DNA from: Paenibacillus peoriae KCTC 3763
GTDB lineage: Bacteria; Bacillota; Bacilli; Paenibacillales; Paenibacillaceae
Assembly: GCF_000236805.1 (NCBI RefSeq)
Contig: NZ_AGFX01000029.1
Span: 62,001-126,000, forward strand
Length of the DNA stretch: 64,000 nucleotides
Reading direction: 5' to 3'
The stretch's first letter is position 1. Every line of letters starts with the position of its first letter. This document shows positions 8,220-15,663 of the stretch, in pieces. The notes beneath the pieces are model-generated. The model ran no database searches, was not told where the DNA came from, and was given only the letters and a program-made list of their open reading frames with translations. The position numbers and the translations under genes were made by a program.

Positions 8220-8459
8220 TCACCTTTTCTTGTTTTTATTTTCCCCATTGATAAACAAAAAAATAAGCACAATAAAAATTCCTATAAACCAAAAATTCAT
8301 AGCATTATAATGGCTCAAATGCAGCATATAAATTGTGATTATATATATAACACATATCATAATATTTTCTGTATTGAACTTTTTAAACCTGTACTTTCTT
8401 ATCCGATAAATTAACAGGATTAAAACTAGGACTGTGATTGCAAACACATAATAAATCAT
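8220..8459 (-). CDS. Small three-helix membrane protein
   Basis: The ATG at 8459 follows GGAGGTAGAGAATCT and is preferred over the upstream in-frame Met. The 79-residue product has three predicted membrane helices (about 2-18, 33-49, 55-72) and a basic tail (NGENKNKKR). It lies just downstream of a decayed secreted-protein gene. That repeats the secreted protein plus membrane protein order seen at 9896..10713, so an immunity-type role is possible but unproven. Confidence 0.6.
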   Translation of the reverse strand: MIYYVFAITVLVLILLIYRIRKYRFKKFNTENIMICVIYIITIYMLHLSHYNAMNFWFIGIFIVLIFLFINGENKNKKR

Positions 8460-8548
8460 AGATTCTCTACCTCCTTCATTGAATATTACATTACTATAAT
8501 ATAAAAATAGCCTGCTAATTAGCAGACTATTTTGAAGCAAGCGCTAAA

Positions 8549-9010
8549 TTACATTTGTCTTACATAATTATAGAACTTGGTTAAAGTTGCATGTGCTGCA
8601 TTATAATTTTCATATACTAACCCAGCCTGCGCCGCAAGAGCTCCTCCTGCCTCCAGTGTCTTCACTGGCCGCTAAACTAAAGTCATTCGGTTGAACATTA
8701 GAGCTATAAATGGATTGATTACTTTGTGCGGCATCTACTTTTTGACCATCAACAAAGTATTCATTATTTATTTTTTTGATTTCGGCCTTATTTACATTAT
8801 CCGAGAATACCTCTTTTTGGGCTTCAGTAGCGGTATCGTTTAAATCATAATGTGTCTCAGTAACTAGATTTACAATAATATTGTCTCCCTGTACTTGTCT
8901 TTCGATTTCCATACTAATCGTTTTTGTACCGATTTTCGCTCCCTCAGCTAATACATCATAGGCTTGTTTAACATTTTGGTTGTCTTGGTTTTGAGTGACC
9001 TGTATCACTA
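8549..9010 (-). pseudogene. 5'-truncated, frameshifted secreted-protein gene
   Basis: The frame from about 9010 encodes a hydrophilic, secreted-type protein (KQAYDVLAEGAKIGTKTISM, KKINNEYFVDGQKVD). Near 8660 a one-base shift moves the coding signal to another frame, which continues through LEAGGALAAQAGLVYENYNA to LTKFYNYVRQM and a stop at 8549. Its 5' end is fused to the ArpU-like remnant at about 9010, so no signal peptide remains. In size and context it parallels the secreted protein at 10063..10713. Confidence 0.55.
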
Positions 9011-9355
9011 ATCCCCATTTCTCCACAACTAATGTAATCGAACTCGCCTTCGTGATCTAGGTAGCTCCGTTGAATGACCTCCCGCTGGCCGCTTGATAAC
9101 TTGCCCATTGCTATTTCCAACAGCCTATCCTTCGCCTGCAGTTCTGCTTCCTTGTCCAACTTGTATGTTGCGATGTCCTCCGTCTGCTTGCTGATCGGAT
9201 TAGTGGATTGATGCTCTCTATAAGTATATGCCTGCGTAATTGCCACTTCGCGCCGTACAAAACCAATCTGCCGATACTGCCGAACTGTCTCCAGATATTC
9301 CTCCACCGCAAGGCGGTGGCTTTCTCGTTGACCGGAGGATATTGAACGGTTACAT
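9011..9355 (-). pseudogene. ArpU-type phage late regulator remnant
   Basis: The frame encodes VEEYLETVRQYRQIGF, a Tyr/Arg-rich middle and SGQREVIQRSYLDHEGEFDY, matching the ArpU/RinA-like sigma-factor-type family that controls phage late genes. Two defects are visible. Near 9310 a missing base separates a coding-looking PPVNEKATA segment from the rest. After EMGISD (about 9015) the helix-turn-helix end is missing and the sequence runs into an unrelated secreted-protein fragment. It should be non-functional and marks a deletion junction. Confidence 0.6.
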
Positions 9356-9465
9356 TGGTATACCTACCCTCATGTACTTCCTAACCTCCAGGAAGCAGTG
9401 ATCCACTAGAACATTGGTGACTCTATCTAAACACCAATATAAAGACGAGATATCACTTCACTAAA

Positions 9466-9610
9466 CTAAAGGTTTGCAAACTGTTTGCATTCCTCTCACT
9501 CCAACAAAAAAGCGCGGCCTCCAAAAAGCTTGGAAGCCGCGCTGGTGCTTACGTTGTAAGGATGTTGGTGAAGGGAATTGAACCGCCGGGCTACGCATTA
9601 CGAGTGCGTT
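9466..9610 (-). repeat. tRNA-Thr 3'-half plus terminator copy (copy D)
   Basis: This copy holds the anticodon arm, T-arm and acceptor 3' strand (minus strand) plus a perfect terminator stem. Paired GTTTGCA heptamers follow at 9472..9478 and 9483..9489. The acceptor reads ACCAAC rather than ACCAGC, and the sequence just past the copy (around 9630..9640) supplies a GTTGGT that could pair with it; the D-arm is not tRNA-like and the T-stem has a C-C mismatch. I treat it as a pseudo-tRNA. Confidence 0.8.
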
Positions 9611-9752
9611 CCGGTACAGTTCCCATAAGTACCAACATACTCCCAAAGTATGTAGTTATCTAGTTACGTTCGCCCTAAGGTTCCTCAAATACTTCTAAAT
9701 AATCCGAAGCCGTTAGAAGTTTTGTTAGAAGAAAATAGCCGAGATCAAAAAT

Positions 9753-9786
9753 AGGAGTAGCAAGTTCTTCATGTGCTCCTTTTTTT
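9753..9786 (+). terminator. Hairpin with T-run, plus strand
   Basis: AGGAG/CTCCT with AGCA/TGTGC forms an imperfect stem followed by seven T. No plus-strand gene precedes it, so it is probably left from a lost gene. Confidence 0.55.
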
Positions 9787-9855
9787 GTATTAAATGACAT
9801 CTGTATTTGTAGGATAGCCGATTACCAGGAATAAAAATGTGATTAAATAAAAAGT

Positions 9856-9894
9856 AAAGGCTCTGCCGACCAATTAAGGTTAGCAGGCTTTTTG
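9856..9894 (-). terminator. Terminator of the secreted protein and membrane protein pair
   Basis: AAAGGCTCTGC and GCAGGCTTTTT pair around a 16-base loop, directly after the stop of the 9896..10066 gene. T-runs on both sides make it potentially bidirectional. Confidence 0.7.
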
Positions 9895-9895
9895 T

Positions 9896-10066
9896 TTATT
9901 TTTCTCGTTTAGATAATGCAAAATTAATTATCTCTCCTGTTATAGTTCCAGTCAAAATAATATAAAACATCATTACATGAAACTTATACCCCAGTGCATA
10001 AAATATTCCCAGGCCTATTGCATAGCCTAGCAAAATACTAGCATAACGTTTTAAAAATTTGTTCAT
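9896..10066 (-). CDS. Small two-helix membrane protein, putative immunity partner
   Basis: The ATG at 10066 overlaps the stop of the upstream secreted-protein gene (ATGA), so the two are co-translated. The 56-residue product has two hydrophobic helices (about 8-24 and 29-46) with basic ends (MNKFLKRYA, LSKREK). Small basic membrane proteins tied to a secreted peptide or protein gene are typical of bacteriocin self-protection. No homology is recognised, so the role is inferred from arrangement only. Confidence 0.65.
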   Translation of the reverse strand: MNKFLKRYASILLGYAIGLGIFYALGYKFHVMMFYIILTGTITGEIINFALSKREK

Positions 10067-10713
10067 GGAGTACATCCGATAGGGTAAGGTTGCGAACTAA
10101 AGAACTTTCCAGAGTCAGCTGTACCAGTTACTTTGTTTCGTGAAGCATCCTGATAGAACACTGTGTGATTAGCGTAGGGGATAGCTTCGCATTTTCTAGG
10201 GTATGAATATTGATAAATCGTATAGTAAGATTGAGTATTCAAGCTTGCTCCAATACCTAGAATTGTGAGAATAGTTGATACAGGTGCTTTAGTAACCGTA
10301 GCTATTGCCCCTGCTGCATAAGCTATTCCTACATTTACCCAATCATAGGAGTAATCGAACTTGCCCACAAAAGTTCCACCTGGAGGAACAGCATTTAAAG
10401 AAAAGTCCGAACGAGTCTCTTTAACATGAAAATTCTCTTGTTTTACACCGTCAATTAGCAAAGTTTGATCTTGTGGAAAATATTCAATTTTAGTTGTTTT
10501 TCCATTCTCAACAACAGTCGTTATTCTATGATTGTCATCATTAAAGTTTGTTGTTACAGTTGCCTCTCCACGATCAGTCTGAATAACTTCTGTTTGAACT
10601 AGGTTTACCTCTGGTTTAGCAGCTTGTTCAGCATTACTCACCGAAGGTAAAACAGTCGCGCAGAATAATACTGTTGCGAGTAAAGGGACGAACACTTTCT
10701 TGATAATTTTCAT
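10063..10713 (-). CDS. Secreted protein of unknown function, bacteriocin-like context
   Basis: Residues 1-28 are a signal peptide (ATVLFCATVLPSVSNA). Residues 30-100 look like a beta-rich pro-region (GEATVTTNFNDDNHRITTV, TLLIDGVKQ). The C-terminal half starts near a Pro/Gly turn (VPPGGTFVGKFDYSYDW), has a Gly/Ala-rich hydrophobic segment at about 130-155 and ends in a Cys/Tyr-rich tail with two Cys. Such a hydrophobic, Gly-rich segment fits a membrane-active protein. AGGAGG precedes the ATG. The next gene overlaps its stop and encodes a membrane protein. I do not recognise the family with confidence. Confidence 0.65.
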   Translation of the reverse strand: MKIIKKVFVPLLATVLFCATVLPSVSNAEQAAKPEVNLVQTEVIQTDRGEATVTTNFNDDNHRITTVVENGKTTKIEYFPQDQTLLIDGVKQENFHVKETRSDFSLNAVPPGGTFVGKFDYSYDWVNVGIAYAAGAIATVTKAPVSTILTILGIGASLNTQSYYTIYQYSYPRKCEAIPYANHTVFYQDASRNKVTGTADSGKFFSSQPYPIGCTP

Positions 10714-10843
10714 AAATATGTTTCCTCCTATACAATTATTTGAAACAATTGTAAATTATATAGCTTTATTAGGAAGAAGTAACGGGAATTTTGTCGAACA
10801 TTAAATTAATTAAAGAAATCAACCTTATTTCATAAAAAAGTAT

Positions 10844-11072
10844 TTAATTAACAATAAATTTTACTTTTGTGCCGTCCTCATAGTTTTCGAACCTATGACT
10901 TACCCATGATCCTGCCCCTCTATTATCTTTAGGGCTTATGTATCTGATATCAGCACCTGCACCACCTTCAGCGCACATTGCCATTGGCCATTCGTCACGG
11001 TCATATCTTTTTTTAGTTGGATAGCCCTTTAGAGACTCCTTTCTGTTTTCCTCTGCCCCATCTCGGTCAATC
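10844..11072 (-). pseudogene. C-terminal fragment of a NucA/NucB-type secreted DNase
   Basis: About 75 codons in one frame encode [35 protein letters not shown] and [15 protein letters not shown], ending in [10 protein letters not shown] and stop. These are signature segments of the NucA/NucB deoxyribonuclease family, which includes the DRDEWP catalytic region. The signal peptide and N-terminal part are missing: coding similarity starts abruptly at 11072, next to the attachment-site border by the tRNA terminator. The gene was probably cut by integration. A more decayed copy is at 5166..5278. Confidence 0.8.
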
Positions 11073-11080
11073 GACTAAAG

Positions 11081-11098
11081 GTTAGAAGAATGTTAGAA
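11081..11098. other. Paired GTTAGAA heptamers beside the tRNA, possible integrase arm sites
   Basis: Two GTTAGAA copies 11 bases apart lie just beyond the tRNA terminator. The same heptamer occurs twice, 12 bases apart, at 9712..9730 near the other end of this slice. Copies C and D carry GTTTGCA pairs with the same 11-base period in this position. Tandem short repeats flanking a core site are what tyrosine integrases use as arm-type sites. The link to an integrase is inferred. Confidence 0.4.
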
Positions 11099-11114
11099 AA
11101 ATGCTCACTCCAAC

Positions 11115-11151
11115 AAAAAAGCGCGGCCTCCAAAAAGCTTGGAAGCCGCGC
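11115..11151 (-). terminator. tRNA-Thr terminator
   Basis: GCGCGGCCTCC and GGAAGCCGCGC form a long GC-rich stem, with TTTTTT at its minus-strand 3' end. It ends the tRNA transcript and is copied along with the tRNA in the four upstream repeats. Confidence 0.9.
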
Positions 11152-11171
11152 CGTGCTTGCGTTTGTAAGGA

Positions 11172-11243
11172 TGCTGGTGAAGGGAATTGAACCCCCGGCC
11201 TACGCATTACGAGTGCGTTGCTCTACCCCTGAGCTACACCAGC
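11172..11243 (-). tRNA. tRNA-Thr (anticodon CGT)
   Basis: The minus strand folds into a full cloverleaf of 72 bases: acceptor GCTGGTG/CACCAGC with discriminator A, D-stem GCTC/GAGC, anticodon stem ACGCA/TGCGT with loop CTCGTAA, and T-stem GGGGG/CCCTT around TTCAATT. The anticodon CGT reads ACG (threonine). CCA is not encoded. It is the intact member of a five-copy series and the apparent integration target for the island to its left. Confidence 0.95.
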
Positions 11244-11318
11244 GAGTCAGTATAAGCTGACAACAAAAACTATTATACTCTTCCTTACATAAAAATCAAT
11301 GACTTACATCCATTTTAT

Positions 11319-11672
11319 TCAACTAGGATTTGGATTTAGTTCGGTGACGTTCCCTGTTCCTATCCCTGTGCCGGACAGCTTATCTGCGACGGAACGGAGC
11401 TTTTGACGGCTGGAGGAAGGCTTGTCACGGCGGTCGTCGATTTTGACCGAGGTGGAGACGCGCTTGGCACCTGACAGGAATGGCGCTTCGTGCAGCGCTG
11501 CAATGGCGGTAAATACATCGTCCAACGAGCCTTCAATAATCGTACTCATAGAGGTAAGCTCGTAGGTAATTCCTTTTTGCGTCTTTAACACTTTTTGCAT
11601 CTGGGCAACATAGTCGCTCAGGCTGGTGCTGCCCGTTCCAATCGGGATTACAGTCACTTCTGCAATGGCCAT
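11319..11672 (-). CDS. MTH1187/YqgV-type thiamine-binding protein
   Basis: A 117-residue protein with the small alpha/beta fold of the UPF0045/MTH1187 family (MAIAEVTVIPIGTGSTSLSD at the start, GITYELTSMSTIIEGSLDDVF in the middle). Members bind thiamine or its precursor in the cytoplasm and often accompany thiamine uptake genes. The last 35 or so residues are a polar tail. AGGAGGC precedes the ATG. It is a single gene between the tRNA and the nrd operon; no TPP riboswitch is seen upstream. Confidence 0.85.
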   Translation of the reverse strand: MAIAEVTVIPIGTGSTSLSDYVAQMQKVLKTQKGITYELTSMSTIIEGSLDDVFTAIAALHEAPFLSGAKRVSTSVKIDDRRDKPSSSRQKLRSVADKLSGTGIGTGNVTELNPNPS

Positions 11673-11922
11673 CGAGGTGTGCCTCCTTTATTTTTTAAAT
11701 TATACTTGCCGATTCGAAAATGCTCTTGGGATTTATGCAAAATACTCATCTAATAAAGCTATCCGATAGAGCAACCTTATTTCAGAACAAGGCCATATGT
11801 ATGCTGATATACTGATTGTTTCTGAAAGAAACCTCTCTATCATTCATTGTACCGTTCACACAGCCTCAATTCAAATACAGTCCGTGCTTCCCCTGCATAT
11901 TTCGATTTTCCATTCCTTTTCC

Positions 11923-11952
11923 TTTACGTATGGCTGCGAATATTGCTATAAT
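11923..11952 (+). promoter_or_regulatory. Predicted sigma-A promoter of the nrdAB operon
   Basis: TTTACG (11923) and TATAAT (11947) are separated by 18 bases. The start of nrdA is 276 bases downstream, leaving a long leader in which two candidate NrdR boxes lie. Confidence 0.5.
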
Positions 11953-11987
11953 ACTCCTTGCACTTATTTGAAATTTTAAGTTTTTAA

Positions 11988-12034
11988 ACACAATATGTTG
12001 GGTTAATTATTCATAACAACTCTAAATATAGTGA
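11988..12034 (+). promoter_or_regulatory. Candidate pair of NrdR boxes
   Basis: ACACAATATGTTG (around 11989) and TCTAAATATAGTGAT (around 12021) are both imperfect palindromes centred on ATAT, with centres about 33 bases apart, close to three helical turns. NrdR represses ribonucleotide reductase operons through two such boxes. The match is by eye. Confidence 0.4.
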
Positions 12035-12227
12035 TGTAGCCAATAAATTGCATGGTAACCAACCTTCTTCTCCTTCATTGGCAAGCGCATCGCTATTTCT
12101 ATGTTATGGGATTACATACAGCCCCAAAATGCTGTCGTTTTTTCATTTTTACCTCTGTCAACATGCTCATCTTCATGCCCATTCCCTAAGTATGTATTCC
12201 AAATCAGGAAAGCGAGGAATTAATCCT

Positions 12228-14561
12228 ATGCCACAACTCGTAACCAAACCAAACAACCGCCAGTTGGCTTTTGATGAAATACGCATTTCCGTATATGCCG
12301 ACCGTGTGCTCAGCGGATTGGACAAGCTGGATAAAGATCGTCTTATTCGCGGTGTAACCAGCAAGCTGCGCCGGGACGAAGTCACGGGAAATGAAATTAG
12401 CAACGCGTTTGTGATGGCCGCACTTGAGCTGGTCAGCAAGGAAGAACCGGACTGGAAATTCGCCGCTGCACGTGCTTTGCTCACTTCTCTATACAAAAAA
12501 GCGGCGACCCATCGCCGTTACAAATCCTATGCAGACGAGCCTTACGGTGCCTTTTATCCATTGATCACGGAACTGGTCGAAAAGGGCATCTACCGTCAGG
12601 AATTGCTCGACTACTATACTAAAGAGCAAATTGATGAGTTGGGCGCTTCCATTTTGCCGAAAAATGACCTGCTGTTCGATTATATCGGGCTGCTGACGCT
12701 GTCTGAGCGTTATTTGGCGAACGATTTTGACGGACGTGTGATGGAGCTGCCACAAGAACGCTACATGATCATCGCGATGTACCTGATGCACCAGGAGCCT
12801 GCGGACAAGCGGATGGAGCTGGTCAAGGAAGCTTACTGGGCGATGAGCAACATGTACATGACCGCTGCGACCCCAACGATGTCCAATGCCGGGAAAAAGG
12901 TGGCCGGACAGCTCTCCAGTTGCTTTATCGACACGGTAGACGACTCGCTGGAAGGTATTTTCGATTCCAATACCGATGTAGCCCGTCTCAGCAAAATGGG
13001 CGGCGGTATCGGCGTATACCTCGGTAAAGTACGGGCTCGCGGCTCCGATATCCGCGGACATAAAAATACAAGCTCCGGCGTTATCCCATGGATTCGCCAG
13101 CTGAACAATACGGCCGTCAGTGTAGACCAATTGGGTACACGCAAAGGCGCGATTGCCGTTTATCTCGACGTATTCCACAAGGACATTCTTGCCTTCCTTG
13201 ACCTGAAGCTGAACAACGGTGATGAGCGGATGCGTGCACATGACGTGTTCCATGGCGTATGTCTGCCCGATCTGTTCATGGAGCAGGTCGAAGCACGCGG
13301 CGAATGGAACCTGTTTTGCCCGCATGAAGTGAAGAAGGTCATGGGCTGGACAGATGAGAAAGGGCGTCCACTGGGACTGGAGGATTTTTATGATGAGTCC
13401 TTTGGTGCTGGCTCCTTCCGTGAGAAATATGAGGAAGCATCACAGCATCCGATTCTCTCCCGTATTACGGTGCCTGCCATCGACATTATGAAACGCCTGA
13501 TGAAATCGCAGCTGGAAACCGGTACGCCGTACATGTTCTACCGCGATACGGTAAACCGTGCCAACCCGAACCGGGCTCACGGTATGGTGTATTCCTCCAA
13601 CCTGTGTACGGAAATTATGCAAAATCAATCTGCGACCGTCGTGGAAAAAGAGGAACTGGTCACCAAGGATGGACAAACACGCATTGTCATTTCCAAAATT
13701 CCTGGCGACTTCGTTGTCTGCAATCTGAACTCGATCCATCTGGCTCGCGCCGTTCCGGCAGGAGTATTGGATCGTCTCGTACCGATTCAGGTACGCATGC
13801 TGGATAACGTCATTGATATTAACAATATTGAAGTGCTGCAAGCACAATATACGAACAGCCAATACCGCGCAGTCGGTCTGGGTACGTTCGGTCTGCATCA
13901 CCTGCTCGCACTCGAAGGCATCCGTTGGGAATCCGATGAAGCGGTAACCTATAACGATCATTTGTATGAGAAAATTAACTATTTGGCCGTTAAATCCAGC
14001 ATGGAGCTGGCAAAGGAAAAAGGCCGTTATGCCAAATTTGAGGGTTCTGACTGGTCAACCGGGCATTATTTTACATCCCGTGGCTATACGGACGGTACAC
14101 GTGAAGGCAAGTTCGTCACGTCGTCCGAGTGGAGTGAGCTTGCCGAAGAGGTCAAACAAAACGGCATTCGCAACGCATGGCTGTTCGCCATTGCCCCTAA
14201 CGGTTCCACGTCGATCATCGCAGGTTCTACTGCCAGTATCGATCCATTGTATGAGCTGCTTTCCTATGAAGAGAAAACAACCTACAAGATCGCGAATCCT
14301 GCACCGGACTTGAACGAAAAGACGATCTGGTACTACAAAACGGCTTTCTTGCTGGATCAGCATGCTTCGATCAACATGGCTTCTGCACGTCAGCGTCATA
14401 TTGACCAAGGCCAAAGCTTTAACCTGTATGTACGCCCTGACATTAAAGCTACGGAATTCCTGGAACTGCACATCCATGCCTGGAAATCAGGTATGAAGTC
14501 GACCTATTATGTACGCAGCCGCGCACTGACGATTGAAGAATGCGAAAGCTGCGCATCCTAA
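12228..14561 (+). CDS. nrdA: Ribonucleoside-diphosphate reductase, alpha subunit (class I)
   Basis: The ATG at 12228, behind GAGGAAT, is chosen; the 60 upstream in-frame codons lack conservation. The 777-residue product has an N-terminal region reminiscent of a short ATP-cone (about 10-105) and the full catalytic barrel: Cys near 232 (SSCFIDT), the NxCxE motif near 458-462 (SSNLCTEI), Cys near 498 (VVCNLNSI), the tyrosine pair (STYYVRS) and the C-terminal CESCA redox cysteines. It reduces ribonucleotides to deoxyribonucleotides with the NrdB radical subunit, 20 bases downstream. Confidence 0.96.
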   Translation: MPQLVTKPNNRQLAFDEIRISVYADRVLSGLDKLDKDRLIRGVTSKLRRDEVTGNEISNAFVMAALELVSKEEPDWKFAAARALLTSLYKKAATHRRYKSYADEPYGAFYPLITELVEKGIYRQELLDYYTKEQIDELGASILPKNDLLFDYIGLLTLSERYLANDFDGRVMELPQERYMIIAMYLMHQEPADKRMELVKEAYWAMSNMYMTAATPTMSNAGKKVAGQLSSCFIDTVDDSLEGIFDSNTDVARLSKMGGGIGVYLGKVRARGSDIRGHKNTSSGVIPWIRQLNNTAVSVDQLGTRKGAIAVYLDVFHKDILAFLDLKLNNGDERMRAHDVFHGVCLPDLFMEQVEARGEWNLFCPHEVKKVMGWTDEKGRPLGLEDFYDESFGAGSFREKYEEASQHPILSRITVPAIDIMKRLMKSQLETGTPYMFYRDTVNRANPNRAHGMVYSSNLCTEIMQNQSATVVEKEELVTKDGQTRIVISKIPGDFVVCNLNSIHLARAVPAGVLDRLVPIQVRMLDNVIDINNIEVLQAQYTNSQYRAVGLGTFGLHHLLALEGIRWESDEAVTYNDHLYEKINYLAVKSSMELAKEKGRYAKFEGSDWSTGHYFTSRGYTDGTREGKFVTSSEWSELAEEVKQNGIRNAWLFAIAPNGSTSIIAGSTASIDPLYELLSYEEKTTYKIANPAPDLNEKTIWYYKTAFLLDQHASINMASARQRHIDQGQSFNLYVRPDIKATEFLELHIHAWKSGMKSTYYVRSRALTIEECESCAS

Positions 14562-14581
14562 ACTAAAGGAGAGAAGCTCTC

Positions 14582-15613
14582 ATGCAGTTGCAAAAGATTT
14601 TTAACACGGAAGCGCCTAACCGCTCTACCCGGATTATTGAAGGCGAAAACTCTGGCATTCTGAACTGGAACGATATTCGGATGCCGCATATGTACAAGCT
14701 GTATAAAGTACTGCTGCTCAACCACTGGATTCCGGATGAAATTCCGATGTCGAAGGACGCATCCCAGTTTCCTATGCTGGATGCCGAAGAACAGCGCACA
14801 TTCAAAATTAACATCGGCCTGCTGGCTGTGCTGGATTCCATGCAAACGATGTTTGTCGGAGATGTAAAACGCTATTTTACCGACTCCTCGCTGGAAGCTA
14901 TCTCAGCCATTATCGGGCAGCAGGAAGTAGTGCATAACCAGTCCTACTCCTACGTTCTGTCTTCCCTGGTATCGGAGCAGGAGCAAAAGGAAATTTTCGA
15001 ATACTGGAAAAATGATCCTGTCCTGCTGGAGCGTAACACATTTATCTCGGGCATTTACCAGGAGTTCCGCGATAAGCAGAACCCGCAGACCTTTTTCCAG
15101 GCGATGGTGGCCGATTTGATTCTGGAAGGCATTTTCTTTTACAGTACATTCGCTTTCTTCTACAATTTGGCCCGTGACCAAAAAATGATGGCCACCAGTC
15201 AAATGATCTCGTATATTCAGCGCGATGAAAATCAGCATTGCTACTTCTTTGCCGAAGTGTTCAAGCAGCTATTGGCCGATTTCCCTGAGCTGAACACCAA
15301 GGAGAACATGGACTATGTCTATCGTATGATCAACCGCGCTGTGGAGCTGGAAACGAATTGGGCGCATTATACGCTCAAGGAGGTTCGCGGCATCGACTTG
15401 CACGAGCTGAGTGATTATATCAAATATATGGCGAATATGCGCCTGAGACTGCTCGGTATGGACAAAGCTTATGAAGGTGTAGATGTAAATAGTATGCCTT
15501 GGATCAAGCCATTCTCGGATGAAGCGCTGAATGCGACAAAAACAGACTTTTTCGAAGCAAAATCACGCAATTATGGCAAGGTTGGAGATGACAACGGATT
15601 TGACGATTTGTAA
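14582..15613 (+). CDS. nrdB: Ribonucleoside-diphosphate reductase, beta subunit
   Basis: A 343-residue ferritin-like protein. Metal ligands are visible in the helices QQEVVHNQSYSY (Glu, His and a Tyr in the radical region), LILEGIFFY and RDENQH. It generates the tyrosyl radical used by NrdA. The ribosome site AAAGGAGAG lies 7 bases before the ATG, and the gene follows nrdA in one transcript ended by the hairpin at 15626. The size is usual for class Ia beta subunits. No nrdI or nrdH is adjacent, which argues against class Ib. Confidence 0.95.
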   Translation: MQLQKIFNTEAPNRSTRIIEGENSGILNWNDIRMPHMYKLYKVLLLNHWIPDEIPMSKDASQFPMLDAEEQRTFKINIGLLAVLDSMQTMFVGDVKRYFTDSSLEAISAIIGQQEVVHNQSYSYVLSSLVSEQEQKEIFEYWKNDPVLLERNTFISGIYQEFRDKQNPQTFFQAMVADLILEGIFFYSTFAFFYNLARDQKMMATSQMISYIQRDENQHCYFFAEVFKQLLADFPELNTKENMDYVYRMINRAVELETNWAHYTLKEVRGIDLHELSDYIKYMANMRLRLLGMDKAYEGVDVNSMPWIKPFSDEALNATKTDFFEAKSRNYGKVGDDNGFDDL

Positions 15614-15625
15614 GTAGCAAAATAC

Positions 15626-15663
15626 AGCCTTAACTCAGTATTTTCGGGTTAAGGCTTTTTTTC
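15626..15663 (+). terminator. nrdAB terminator
   Basis: AGCCTTAAC/GTTAAGGCT stem with a 13-base loop and seven T. It just meets the stop codon of the convergent regulator. Confidence 0.85.

Noticed and set aside
9466-9645. Functional second tRNA-Thr at copy D
   Set aside because: The D-arm cannot fold and the T-stem has a C-C mismatch.
1-11250. CRISPR array suggested by regularly recurring repeats
   Set aside because: The repeats are 1.2 to 5 kb apart and are tRNA-derived; there are no short spacers and no cas genes.
12048-12227. 60-codon N-terminal extension of nrdA
   Set aside because: No ribosome site at its ATG, low-conservation Ser/His-rich composition, and it covers the likely NrdR-box leader; the ATG at 12228 has a site and begins the conserved protein.
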